Assembly (NCBI RefSeq): GCF_004801315.1
Contig: NZ_SSNW01000002.1
Coordinates: 150,939 to 214,938 of the forward strand
Length of the DNA stretch: 64,000 nt
Source: Deinococcus sp. Arct2-2
Lineage (GTDB): Bacteria > Deinococcota > Deinococci > Deinococcales > Deinococcaceae
Direction of reading: 5' to 3'
Position numbers and translations under genes: made by a program. The first letter of the stretch is position 1. Each line of letters starts with the position of its first letter. The notes under the pieces are model-generated. The model did no database searches and was not told the origin of the DNA. It worked only from the letters and a program-made list of their open reading frames with translations. Shown here one piece after another: positions 1 through 7,897 of the stretch.

Positions 1-109
1 CGGCGTGCTGCACCACGAATTCGGCCACTCGCCGCAAGCTGGGAGACAGGGCTTGACCGTGCAGACGAATCCGGTCTAGGGCGCTGCTGGGCAAACGAAC
101 TGAGGTCAT
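1..109 (-). CDS. RpiR/MurR-family transcriptional regulator, N-terminal fragment (cut by window edge)
   Basis: Reading leftwards from an ATG at 109 the frame stays open to the window edge and gives 36 residues. They contain the stretch LSPSLRRVAEFVVQH, which resembles the first helices of the RpiR helix-turn-helix domain, where a short amphipathic segment precedes the recognition helices. RpiR regulators usually carry a C-terminal SIS sugar-phosphate-binding domain and control sugar or amino-sugar catabolism; that half lies outside the window, so the ligand cannot be told. No clear Shine-Dalgarno precedes the start. Confidence 0.55.
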   Translation of the reverse strand, partial: MTSVRLPSSALDRIRLHGQALSPSLRRVAEFVVQHA

Positions 110-253
110 AGGGGCAATCCAAAGTATTCAAAATTGAGAAGACGGGGCGTATCGATGGGCGGAGCGTAGCGCCTGAAAAGAATTTTCGTCAAGCGGGAGG
201 AGGGATGAAATTGGCCTTACCCCCATCGCAGGGCGGCGGATCGTTCAGCGGAG

Positions 254-655
254 CTAGGAGTGTGGGCGCTGTTCGGGCGTGAGCGTATGGGCGGCGTGGG
301 CAATCACATCACGGATCAGGTGGGTCACATGCGCGTCGTCAAGGCGGTAATACACCACGCGGCCCTCTTTGCGGTTGGTCACCAACGCCAGATCGCGCAA
401 AAGGCGCAATTGATGACTGACCGCACTCTCACTGGTTCCGGCCAGCACACTGAGGTCGCAGACGCACAGTTCGCCACTGGCTAGCGCCGACAGCAGCCTG
501 AGCCGGGTTGGATCGGCCACAGCTTTCAGCACCGCGCTGGCCCGAATCAGGGCACTGGCAGAAGGCATGGCGGCCTGAGCGTGGGCCACCGCCTCTGGGT
601 GAACACAGGCCACCTCGCAGGCATCGCTGGGGAGGGGCACAACCGTAGGCGTCAT
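254..655 (-). CDS. ArsR/SmtB-family metal-sensing repressor
   Basis: A 133-residue winged-helix protein. The core runs from about residue 37 to 115 and includes [20 protein letters not shown], the CxC-containing helix (Cys-Val-Cys) that binds thiophilic metals in ArsR/CadC proteins, then the recognition helix [18 protein letters not shown] and a wing with VVYYRL. The last helix, D-x-H followed by H-x-x-H, matches the zinc/cobalt alpha-5 site of SmtB/CzrA. An N-terminal Cys-x-x-x-Cys could add a CadC-like ligand pair. I placed the start at the ATG at 655 because a TATCAT box lies six bases upstream (leaderless style); a TTG at 733 would add 26 residues. No metal efflux gene is adjacent, so its target is unknown. 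Confidence 0.8.
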   Translation of the reverse strand: MTPTVVPLPSDACEVACVHPEAVAHAQAAMPSASALIRASAVLKAVADPTRLRLLSALASGELCVCDLSVLAGTSESAVSHQLRLLRDLALVTNRKEGRVVYYRLDDAHVTHLIRDVIAHAAHTLTPEQRPHS

Positions 656-815
656 AGGCTGATGATACGGCGTTCTCAGGCCGAACGGGGCGAGCCGCAC
701 GAGAGAGGGCAAATTATTTGACGTTACGTGCAAGGTTTAGCGCGGGTTTTCTTCGAATATACTTGTACTCGCAAAAATCTTTTATATCGCTTGCCCTATA
801 TCCAAAACACTGTGT

Positions 816-1091
816 TCAGAGAAAAACGAACAGCATGACTACCAATGCGATAATCAAGGCGATAGCCACTACAAAAAAGCGGTTTTGCTGTAAGGTCTGC
901 AACGTTTTAGGAGGCAAGCTGGCCGATGTGGCGCTGTGTGCCTCGGCAATGTTGGTGGTGAATGCCCCCGCCTGTGTGATCTGGGCTTGCTGTTTCAACA
1001 GTTGTGGGTCAAGGTCTTCTGCGTTGACCTCGACTTCATCCCAATCTTTGGGACGTTCGGCGTGCCGTCCAAACCGCTCATCTTCAGTCAT
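816..1091 (-). CDS. Small tail-anchored membrane protein of unknown function
   Basis: A 91-residue protein with a polar, acidic N-terminal two thirds and one hydrophobic segment at the extreme C-terminus (about residues 71-91, FFVVAIALIIALVVMLFVFL), so it is probably a tail-anchored inner-membrane protein facing the cytoplasm. The middle carries Gln/Ala-rich helical sequence. I do not recognise a family. It reads the same way as the ArsR gene but 160 bases separate them, so an operon is uncertain. Confidence 0.55.
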   Translation of the reverse strand: MTEDERFGRHAERPKDWDEVEVNAEDLDPQLLKQQAQITQAGAFTTNIAEAHSATSASLPPKTLQTLQQNRFFVVAIALIIALVVMLFVFL

Positions 1092-1496
1092 TGTTCGACC
1101 CTAGCCCACTCCGTCTTACAACCGAACAACATCACGGTCGGTATTTGACGGTAAACGCACTTTTTCGGTTTCATAAGTGTATTCGCCGCGTTTACTGACT
1201 GATAAGATTGTTTAGTAAACAGTCAATTTAAGATATTAAGGCTGAAATAGACGGCGCTTTACATGAATTGTGAGTAGATTGATAATAAATGCATGTCGAA
1301 TTGTAAAATTTTGAGGGGTGATCGCCATTTAATCAGATGTTTTGCTTCTTACGGTTACCATGTAGGAGTTTAAGATCACCGATGTGCGTCTAGCACGTGA
1401 AATTCAGCCCAATTGTTGAGATTGACTCAACGGCAGTTGCACATTCCATAAACGGCTTTTGCATCCGCTTTTGCTTGGGCGAGCGCACACTGCCGT
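1092..1496. other. 405-bp AT-rich intergenic region
   Basis: This stretch is much richer in A and T than the surrounding genes and holds no convincing open frame. It contains the 7-bp inverted repeat GTTTACT (1190-1196) and AGTAAAC (1214-1220), overlapped by TGACTG/CAGTCA, which could be an operator or a small hairpin. A small RNA cannot be excluded, but no terminator-like hairpin with a T-run was found inside it. Confidence 0.4.
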
Positions 1497-1682
1497 ATGG
1501 AATTCGTTCTCGTCATGGCCTGCATGACCATCCTCATGATGGTTCTCGCCTTCCTGACCCTCACCCGAGAAGACCGGGAGATTGTGCAGGAGCAATTGGC
1601 GCTCGACGCCGAAGCCAAGACCCAAATCACTTCAGCGTCCAAGCCCCAAAAAGCTGCTTCTTTTAACCCCAGTACCCGATGA
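1497..1682 (+). CDS. Small single-pass membrane protein, unknown
   Basis: A 61-residue protein with an N-terminal hydrophobic segment at about residues 3-21 (VLVMACMTILMMVLAFLTL) followed by a charged, probably helical tail containing EDREIVQEQLALDAEAK. This is the layout of small one-pass membrane proteins with a cytoplasmic coil. No family is recognised and the ribosome-binding site is weak. A terminator-like hairpin follows 20 bases after the stop, which supports a real, monocistronic gene. Confidence 0.45.
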   Translation: MEFVLVMACMTILMMVLAFLTLTREDREIVQEQLALDAEAKTQITSASKPQKAASFNPSTR

Positions 1683-1703
1683 TCGATTTGCACACAGCAA
1701 TTG

Positions 1704-1740
1704 CCCGCCCAAGCTTAGGCCTGTGGCGGGATTCTTTATT
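1704..1740 (+). terminator. Putative terminator after the small membrane protein
   Basis: The arms CCCGCC (1704-1709) and GGCGGG (1725-1730) flank a loop that holds two smaller palindromes (AAGCTT, AGGCCT), and are followed by an AT-rich tract ATTCTTTATTGTTTTC. Confidence 0.4.
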
Positions 1741-1793
1741 GTTTTCAACTGTTTGAAAATTTTTAAGCATTCTAAAATCAGTGCTGGATGACG

Positions 1794-2240
1794 CTAATAG
1801 GCCAAGCCGCCCCGCTTGAACAGGAAGCCTGTTTTTGTGAATACAACCATCACCGTTCTGCCCTCTGCCTTGAAGCTGAGTTGTGAATTCTGATAAGTGT
1901 TGGAGGTGCTGACGCAGGTTCCCTCTAAGCTGTAGGTCGTGCCTTTGGCAAATTGGGGAACTGGTGTAGGAGTGCGGCCCACTGGCTTGACTTGCCCATC
2001 AGGTGTGACCGTCACTTCTGTTTTTAATCTTGAATTTTCAAATACCTTTACGCGCACGCCGAGGCAGGGCGAGGGCGCATCGTTGATCGCCAAGAGTCCA
2101 TCCATCTTGTAAGTGGATGCCGAAGAAACCGATCCCCAAACGGTCAGCGCACCCAGAGTTGTGAGAATCAGAGGACTCCGCCGCCTCAAATCGGCCAACC
2201 GTTGAAGAATTGTCATTTGTTTTAGAGTAAAGGCCCACAT
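1794..2240 (-). CDS. Exported protein of unknown function
   Basis: A 148-residue protein. A basic segment (RLADLRRRS) followed by a hydrophobic run (PLILTTLGALTVWGSVSSASA-like, about residues 22-41) is a signal peptide or anchor. The rest is a beta-rich domain with two cysteines (in SPCLGV and EGTCVS) that could pair outside the membrane. An internal ATG at 2216 would give a shorter, more normal signal peptide. It is lower in GC than the neighbours. No family recognised. Confidence 0.5.
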   Translation of the reverse strand: MWAFTLKQMTILQRLADLRRRSPLILTTLGALTVWGSVSSASTYKMDGLLAINDAPSPCLGVRVKVFENSRLKTEVTVTPDGQVKPVGRTPTPVPQFAKGTTYSLEGTCVSTSNTYQNSQLSFKAEGRTVMVVFTKTGFLFKRGGLAY

Positions 2241-2425
2241 CCAACAAATCTCTTACCCCCTAATACCTTTCGCCAGCTTGGTCTAAAATGTGTGGTTTTA
2301 CACAACTGGGATCAGTGAATCTTTAAAATCTTAATCTCACCTCTTTTGGAAAATTCATAGATTCGCTCTGTGAAAGGCCGATGGAACCTCAGAAACGGAT
2401 TGACTCCATGCTCTACCCTTAAGTC

Positions 2426-3865
2426 ATGCGTTTTCCTTCTGCGGCTCGGTCAGTGTCTGCGCGTTCGAGAGTTGCTCCCGGTGTTGCTGCCGTGTCTGCT
2501 TGCCTATCGTTACTTACAGCCTGCGGCGATTTGGGCGGCGGCGATGGTGGAACGGGGGGCGGCACGGGCGGAGGCGCAGGTCAAATTTGTCAGCAGGCCG
2601 TGTTGCCTGCAAGTGTTCGCTCGGCGTCCGTATCGGCTAGCACGGTGTTGCCCAGTACGGTGTCTGCGCCCAATTGGAGCGCGCCGCACGTACCCGGCGA
2701 ACTGTTGATTACGCACACGCCGGGCAGCCTAAGCGGGGGCAATCTGAGTGCACAGTCGGTACAAGCTTTAGGGCTGGTCAATGTGCAGGCTCTGACACCT
2801 ACCCTGACACTGGCTACCGTGCCAGAGGGCGAATCTGAAGAATTGTCGGCTGCCCGACTTGAGGCTGCTGGCCTGACCGTTCAGCCAAATTTTGTGTATC
2901 AGGCGTTGGCTGTCCCCAACGATCCGGGATACCGCTCTGGCCTACAAGTCAGCGGCACCACTATTCCCCAACATTATTTGCCGCGCATCAAGGCGCAGGA
3001 GGCGTGGGATTTCTTGGCTGGGTGCGGCAAAACGCCCGCCAGTGTCAAAACCGCTGTGCTGGATACGGGGGCCGACAGCAGCCACCTCGATTTGGTCGGA
3101 AGGCTCCTACCTGCACGCAACTACACAGGCAGCACGGTCACCACCAATACCAACGACACCGATGGGCACGGCACCGGTGTGATCGGGCTATTGGGCGCGG
3201 CCACCAACAACGGAGTTGGCGTGGCCGCCGTGACTTGGAGCGGGCAGAATTTGATGCCTTACAAGGTGCTGGGTGCAGGCGGTGGGTCTACTGCGCAGGT
3301 GGCCCGCGCCCTCAACGACGCCGTTGCACAAGGCGCAAAAGTGGTCAACATGAGCTTTGGCATCGTCCCCGGTGATTACGGCCAAGACCCCGGCGACAAA
3401 GTGCTGGATACGGCGCTGAACGCGGCGGCGGCAAGCGCAGTGTTGGTGGCAGCGGCGGGTAATACCCCTGACGACGGCGTGTATTACCCTGCCAGCAACC
3501 CCAATGTGATTGCGGTAGGAGCCATTGGCACGGGGAATGCACTGGCCTGCTACAGCGCCCGCCCCAACAGCAAATATTCCCGCGCCCTAGATGTGGTGGC
3601 CCCCGGCGGCGCAGGCGGATGCAGCGGAAGCGGCCCGCAAGACAACATGCTGATTCTCCGGCCCACCTCGCAAGGCAGCTACGGCCTCAGCGCCGGAACC
3701 AGTGAAGCGGCCCCCTTGGTCAGCGGCGTAGCCTCACTGATGCGGGCGGCCAATCCCGCGCTGACGGCCCCACAAACCCGCGCCCTATTGCTGGCGAGTG
3801 CCCAAGCCAATGCCGGTTACGCGCAGCTTGATGCATTGGCGGCGGTCAAAGCGGCCACTCGGTAA
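2426..3865 (+). CDS. Subtilisin-like serine protease (S8 family), lipoprotein
   Basis: A 479-residue secreted protease. Residues 1-33 form a lipoprotein signal with lipobox LLTAC (Cys33), followed by a flexible Gly/Thr-rich linker. Residues about 86-160 resemble an inhibitor-type propeptide. The catalytic domain has the S8 triad: Asp213 in AVLDTGADSSH, His248 in DGHGTGVIG and Ser426 in GTSEAAPLVSG, with the oxyanion Asn346 in VAAAGN. It probably degrades extracellular or periplasmic protein. A TACCCT box lies a few bases upstream of the ATG, suggesting a leaderless message. A hairpin terminator follows. Confidence 0.9.
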   Translation: MRFPSAARSVSARSRVAPGVAAVSACLSLLTACGDLGGGDGGTGGGTGGGAGQICQQAVLPASVRSASVSASTVLPSTVSAPNWSAPHVPGELLITHTPGSLSGGNLSAQSVQALGLVNVQALTPTLTLATVPEGESEELSAARLEAAGLTVQPNFVYQALAVPNDPGYRSGLQVSGTTIPQHYLPRIKAQEAWDFLAGCGKTPASVKTAVLDTGADSSHLDLVGRLLPARNYTGSTVTTNTNDTDGHGTGVIGLLGAATNNGVGVAAVTWSGQNLMPYKVLGAGGGSTAQVARALNDAVAQGAKVVNMSFGIVPGDYGQDPGDKVLDTALNAAAASAVLVAAAGNTPDDGVYYPASNPNVIAVGAIGTGNALACYSARPNSKYSRALDVVAPGGAGGCSGSGPQDNMLILRPTSQGSYGLSAGTSEAAPLVSGVASLMRAANPALTAPQTRALLLASAQANAGYAQLDALAAVKAATR

Positions 3866-3890
3866 GCACCTTCCAAATTTGGCACTCAGG

Positions 3891-3919
3891 GCCGTCCAAA
3901 TGTTGGGCGGCTTTTGTTT
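3891..3919 (+). terminator. Rho-independent terminator after the subtilase gene
   Basis: The arms GCCGTCCAA (3891-3899) and TTGGGCGGC (3903-3911) pair over nine positions with one G-T wobble, around a three-base loop, and are followed directly by TTTTGTTT. Confidence 0.75.
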
Positions 3920-4026
3920 GGGAAACAAGCCGATGCAGTGGACAAATGGCCTAAAATGTGATATCACTTTGATACATATTTGATGGCTTGTAAGCTTCTT
4001 TGCCATCACCTGTTGTGGAGCCTGCT

Positions 4027-4941
4027 ATGAGTAAACTTGAACAACCTCCAGTTATTCCTCCTCACCAGAGCGGCGTTTCTCCTGAGCCGGGGGTTGCCAG
4101 CGTAGAACGCCGCGCCTTTGGACTACCGGGCGTGCCTGCCGTCTTGCTGTGGCTTGTCGTAGCCGGACTGTCGTTTGCGCTCCTCGTCTCAGAGCAGATC
4201 GTCTTAGGACTCTTGCTAGGCTTCTTCAATTTTCTCGGCCTGCTGGGTTTTTTCATCGTGCAGCCCAATCAAGCCTCATTGCTCACCTTGTTTGGCCGCT
4301 ACGTGGGTACAGAACGCCGGAACGGGTTTTATTGGACGAATCCTTTCACTGTGCGGAAGCGCATTTCGCTCAGAATTCGTAACTTCAATTCCGAGCGCTT
4401 GAAAGTGAACGATCAGATGGGCAATCCTATAGAAATTGCTGCTGTCATCGTTTGGCGCGTCGTCGACACTGCCCGCGCCGTATTCGACGTAGAGGATTAC
4501 ATAGCGTTCGTAGCCATTCAGGCCGAGACAGGGTTGCGCCACCTCGCCTCGCAGTACCCCTACGACAATTACGACGAAGCGGGCATGAGCCTGCGCGGAA
4601 ACCCTGATGAAGTGGCCGAAGCGTTGGTGCGTGAACTCGGAACCCGGCTCCGGCACGCGGGCGTCGAAATTCTGGAAGCCCGCCTGTCTCACCTCGCCTA
4701 CTCGCCCGAAATTGCCGGGGCCATGCTTCAGCGCCAGCAAGCCAGCGCGATTATCGCCGCACGCACGCAAATTGTTCAGGGCGCGGTGGGCATGGTGCAA
4801 ATGGCGCTTCAGCAACTGTCGGAGCAAAAAATTGTGGAACTTGACGAAGAACGCAAGGCCCAAATGGTTTCAAACCTGTTGGTTGTCCTGACCAGCGAGC
4901 GCGGCACCCAGCCCATCGTGAACGCGGGGAGCCTGTATTGA
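4027..4941 (+). CDS. SPFH/band 7 domain membrane protein
   Basis: A 304-residue protein of the stomatin/prohibitin/flotillin superfamily. After a Pro-rich cytoplasmic start, two hydrophobic segments (about residues 35-80) form a hairpin or double anchor. The SPFH domain follows ([27 protein letters not shown] through the [15 protein letters not shown] and [13 protein letters not shown] region) and ends in an oligomerising helix rich in Gln, Glu and Ala. Such proteins form large membrane rings that organise microdomains and shield proteases. The start is the ATG at 4027 after GTGGAGCC. The downstream ribbon-helix-helix gene is only 50 bases away and probably co-transcribed. Confidence 0.85.
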   Translation: MSKLEQPPVIPPHQSGVSPEPGVASVERRAFGLPGVPAVLLWLVVAGLSFALLVSEQIVLGLLLGFFNFLGLLGFFIVQPNQASLLTLFGRYVGTERRNGFYWTNPFTVRKRISLRIRNFNSERLKVNDQMGNPIEIAAVIVWRVVDTARAVFDVEDYIAFVAIQAETGLRHLASQYPYDNYDEAGMSLRGNPDEVAEALVRELGTRLRHAGVEILEARLSHLAYSPEIAGAMLQRQQASAIIAARTQIVQGAVGMVQMALQQLSEQKIVELDEERKAQMVSNLLVVLTSERGTQPIVNAGSLY

Positions 4942-4991
4942 GCGCCTTGAGTGTGGCGCGGGATAGCCGGAAGCGGGCCGGGTGAGGGCGT

Positions 4992-5192
4992 GTGGCACGC
5001 AAAAACTACCCTCTGCGGATCAGTCCCGAACTATACGCCGCCCTAGAACGCTGGGCCGCCGACGATCTCCGAAGCGTGAATGCCCAAATCGAATTTCTGC
5101 TGACCCAGAGCGTGAAAAAGGCGGGCCGAATGGGGCAAACGCTGAAGGCAGCGGCAGAATCACCCTCATCTCTAGAAAACCCTGAGCAGTAA
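4992..5192 (+). CDS. Small ribbon-helix-helix (Arc-like) protein
   Basis: A 66-residue protein beginning at a GTG. The first 45 residues ([24 protein letters not shown], then [19 protein letters not shown]) match the Arc/MetJ ribbon-helix-helix fold: a beta strand with alternating polar residues that would enter the major groove, followed by two helices. The last 20 residues are polar and disordered. No toxin gene is adjacent, so it does not look like an antitoxin. It sits directly behind the SPFH gene, an association I recall from other genomes, and may regulate that gene. Confidence 0.7.
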   Translation: MARKNYPLRISPELYAALERWAADDLRSVNAQIEFLLTQSVKKAGRMGQTLKAAAESPSSLENPEQ

Positions 5193-5200
5193 TCCAGTTC

Positions 5201-5234
5201 AACTCCCCGTTGCCAGCATCTTGGACGGGGAGTT
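5201..5234 (+). terminator. Terminator hairpin after the SPFH/RHH pair
   Basis: A perfect 10-bp stem, AACTCCCCGT (5201-5210) and ACGGGGAGTT (5225-5234), with a 14-base loop, followed by GTGTTGTTG. The T-tract is interrupted but the stem is strong and sits just after the stop codon. Confidence 0.65.
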
Positions 5235-5367
5235 GTGTTGTTGCTCCGGCTTATTGATCTCTGCATATGTCTGCGACGCTATGAGTGCAGGGGTATCGTC
5301 CCAGTGCGGAATTTTGGTTCTACTTCAACAAGTGAAGCGCGAAAAGCGTCGCCAACTTTGGCAGAGA

Positions 5368-5976
5368 TCAATAGTCCCGCTCTATTCCGCGCAACAATAA
5401 GCCCACAAAGCTGTCGGCCACGTCAGTTTGACTTAGGCGGCCCCCCGGCCTGAACCAATTGGGCAGCCAGTTTGCGCCCGACAAGGCCAGCACCGCCGTA
5501 AGCTTTACATTCGTATCGGGCGCAAAATCGCCGGAATCTACGCCATCTTGCAAAATCCCCCGAAAGACCCGCTCCACTGCGTCGCGCCGCGCCGTCACCG
5601 CTTCTTGCCGCTCCGGGGGCAATTGTCGCCACTCGCTAAACAGCACCGCCGAGAATTCCAAGTTGCGCGTCACGACATCGGTGTAGCCCTCCAGCGCCAG
5701 CCGGAGACGGTCTGCAGGCGGCAGTTCACTGCGCTGGGCGGGAAGTAGCGCCTCATCAAATTCGTCGGCCACGCTCTGCACGATGCCCCACAGCAAGTCT
5801 TCTTTGCTGGTGATGTGCGAATACAAGCTGCCCGCCTTCATATTCAGCGCGGCGGCAATATCACGCATAGACGTAGAACGGTAGCCCACTTCCGAAAAAA
5901 GGCGAGCGGCCACACGGTAAATCTGCTCTTTGCGGCCTCCGACAGGCGCGGCGGCTTGCAGATCGGCGTCAATCAT
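5368..5976 (-). CDS. TetR-family regulator, possible PaaR-like repressor
   Basis: A 202-residue protein. Residues about 15-60 form the TetR DNA-binding domain (KEQIYRVAARLFSEVGYRS then SMRDIAAALNMKAGSLYSHI). The C-terminal domain ends NWLPNWFRPGGRLS followed by a LLLRGI-type helix, a pattern I associate with the KstR2/PaaR group, whose members bind acyl-CoA ligands such as phenylacetyl-CoA. It reads away from the pyrimidine genes, with 457 bases between it and preT. Assigning it to phenylacetate control is inference: the paa-type genes are elsewhere in the window (35.7-43.6 and 61.8-63.9 kb). Confidence 0.75.
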   Translation of the reverse strand: MIDADLQAAAPVGGRKEQIYRVAARLFSEVGYRSTSMRDIAAALNMKAGSLYSHITSKEDLLWGIVQSVADEFDEALLPAQRSELPPADRLRLALEGYTDVVTRNLEFSAVLFSEWRQLPPERQEAVTARRDAVERVFRGILQDGVDSGDFAPDTNVKLTAVLALSGANWLPNWFRPGGRLSQTDVADSFVGLLLRGIERDY

Positions 5977-6433
5977 CGGCTGAATGCTAGCAGCCCAGTC
6001 GCACTAAGGGGCGAGCTTTGGCACACGCAGCGGTCAGGAATCTGCGAATCTACGAACGCGCTTCGGCATTTTGTGCTTGCCAGAGCCTATAATCAGGGCG
6101 CTCTACCACGTCCATTCTTCTGCTGTCTTTTCATCAGACGGTAAATCCTGCCGGGCCACGCTGCTCCGACCAAGTCGGCAATCAGTGTGGGGTATAAATA
6201 TTCATCGGTTTATTCAATTTTCTGCTCAATTGGCCGGAAAGACCGTACACTCTGTCCAAAAACTACCGATCTAGACATAGAAAATGTGTTTTACTTGCAT
6301 CCTGTCATCTCTTGACGCTTGATGTGATTGGTCTTACTATTATGCACATCGGTTAAATCGGCTCCCGTGAGGGCACGAACCGACCTCTTGCAGCCGGGCG
6401 TGTGTGCCGCGTCCCTCCACTCCGAGGTCTGTC
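5977..6433. other. 457-bp divergent intergenic region between tetR and preT
   Basis: The left part is GC-rich and carries a 5-bp inverted repeat GGCTG (5978-5982) and CAGCC (5991-5995) touching the tetR start, a possible autoregulatory site. From about 6180 the sequence becomes AT-rich and holds the preT promoter. The last 90 bases form the preT leader. No open frame or RNA gene was recognised. Confidence 0.4.
6312..6340 (+). promoter_or_regulatory. Sigma70-type promoter of the pyrimidine-degradation genes
   Basis: TTGACG (6312-6317) and TACTAT (6335-6340) are separated by exactly 17 bases. Transcription would start near 6347, leaving a leader of about 85 bases before the preT ATG at 6434, where GAGGT gives a Shine-Dalgarno. 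Confidence 0.6.
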
Positions 6434-7807
6434 ATGACATCTATTCCGTCAGGTTCGTCTAGTCCGCCCGATTCTGCCTTCAGCTCCCCCGATCTCTCTT
6501 CCAGCGGCAGTGCATGGCAAGAGTTGTTGCCGCCCATGACCGAGCACGAGGCCAGCGTGGAAGCCAACCGCTGCCTGTACTGCTACGACGCGCCGTGCCT
6601 GCATGCCTGCCCCACCCACATCGACATTCCCACGTTTATCCGAAAAATCGGCACCGGAAACTTGCGCGGCAGTGCCCGCGTCATTCTGGAATCTAACTTT
6701 TTGGGCGGCACCTGCGCCCGCGTGTGCCCGGTACAAGAACTCTGTGAAGGCGCGTGCGTGCTGGGCGCAGACCACAAGCCGATTCAGATTGGCAGGCTGC
6801 AACGCTACGCCGTAGACCATGTGCAGGAGCGCGGATTGCAGATGTTTGCGCCCGGCACGCCGACCGGCAAAAAGGTGGCGGTGGTGGGCAGTGGCCCCGC
6901 CGGAATCAGTGCGGCGGCGGAACTTGCCAAGCAGGGCCACGCGGTGACGTTGCTGGAAAAACGCGAACTGGCGGGCGGCCTCAGCACTTACGGCATCATC
7001 AGCCTGCGCGAACCAATCGAGGTGGCGCAGCGCGAGGTGGATGCAGTGCGGGCGCTGGGTGTGGACGTGCAAACGGGCCATGAACTGAGCGGAGCCGCAG
7101 AACTGGGCATTTTGCTGAACGAGCATCACGCGGTGTTTTTGGCACTGGGTCTGGGGGCCGTCCCCGCGATGGGTATTCCCGGTGAAGAACATGTGCTGGA
7201 CGGCCTAGATTTCATCGAGCAAGCCAAATTGAATCCCGCCAGCATTCAACCCGGCCACAAGGCCATAGTCATTGGGGCAGGCAACACGGCCATAGACGCC
7301 GCCACGATGGCCCGCCGAGCCGGGGCCGATGTGAATATGGTGTACCGCCGCACCGAGCGCGAGATGACGGCCTACCGCCATGAATACGAATTTGCGCTGC
7401 ACGAGGGCATTCACTTCACGTTCCTGACCCAGCCGATAGAAGTGCTGAGTAAGCATGGCAAAGTGACGGGCCTACGCTGCGTGAAAATGGCCCTCGGTGC
7501 GCCTGACGCCTCTGGCCGCGCCCGCCCCGAACCCGTGAAAGGCAGCGAATTCGTGATTGAATGCGACACCGTGATCAAGGCCATTGGGCAGGAAAAGCCC
7601 GCGCTGGCCGAAGTGCTGGGGCTGGAGCTGGAAGGTGGCTATATCAAGGTGAATGACGATCTTCAAACCAGTTTGCCCCGCGTGTGGGCAGGCGGCGACG
7701 GCGTGCGGGTGCGGGGCAGTGCCAGCACTGTTATGGCCGTGCAAGACGGCAAAATCGCGGCGGCGAGTATTGGGGCGGCGCTGATGACAGACGTGCCGGC
7801 AGACTGA
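6434..7807 (+). CDS. preT: NAD-dependent dihydropyrimidine dehydrogenase, subunit PreT
   Basis: A 457-residue flavoprotein that passes electrons between NAD(H) and PreA in reductive uracil/thymine breakdown. The N-terminal part binds two 4Fe-4S clusters, with cysteines in CLYCYDAPCLHACPTHIDIP and GGTCARVCPVQELCEGAC. An FAD-binding Rossmann motif follows (VAVVGSGPAGISAAAELAK), then the NAD(P)H site (AIVIGAGNTAIDAATMARRAG), and the C-terminal FAD motif lies in LPRVWAGGD. The length matches E. coli PreT rather than the fused eukaryotic enzyme. The start is the ATG at 6434, behind GAGGT; an upstream in-frame ATG at 6404 lacks this. preA follows after 90 bases. Confidence 0.93.
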   Translation: MTSIPSGSSSPPDSAFSSPDLSSSGSAWQELLPPMTEHEASVEANRCLYCYDAPCLHACPTHIDIPTFIRKIGTGNLRGSARVILESNFLGGTCARVCPVQELCEGACVLGADHKPIQIGRLQRYAVDHVQERGLQMFAPGTPTGKKVAVVGSGPAGISAAAELAKQGHAVTLLEKRELAGGLSTYGIISLREPIEVAQREVDAVRALGVDVQTGHELSGAAELGILLNEHHAVFLALGLGAVPAMGIPGEEHVLDGLDFIEQAKLNPASIQPGHKAIVIGAGNTAIDAATMARRAGADVNMVYRRTEREMTAYRHEYEFALHEGIHFTFLTQPIEVLSKHGKVTGLRCVKMALGAPDASGRARPEPVKGSEFVIECDTVIKAIGQEKPALAEVLGLELEGGYIKVNDDLQTSLPRVWAGGDGVRVRGSASTVMAVQDGKIAAASIGAALMTDVPAD

Positions 7808-7897
7808 TGGACGTTGTACCAGTTGTGCTTTCCACTGCCCACGTCCTACAACCCACTTCCACCTTACACTCACAGAGCCGTGAAACGGAGGAATCCA

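Noticed and set aside
6449..7192. Long open frame on the minus strand inside preT
   Set aside because: It is antisense to a strongly supported flavoprotein gene, and its translation is rich in His, Gln and Arg without any domain pattern.
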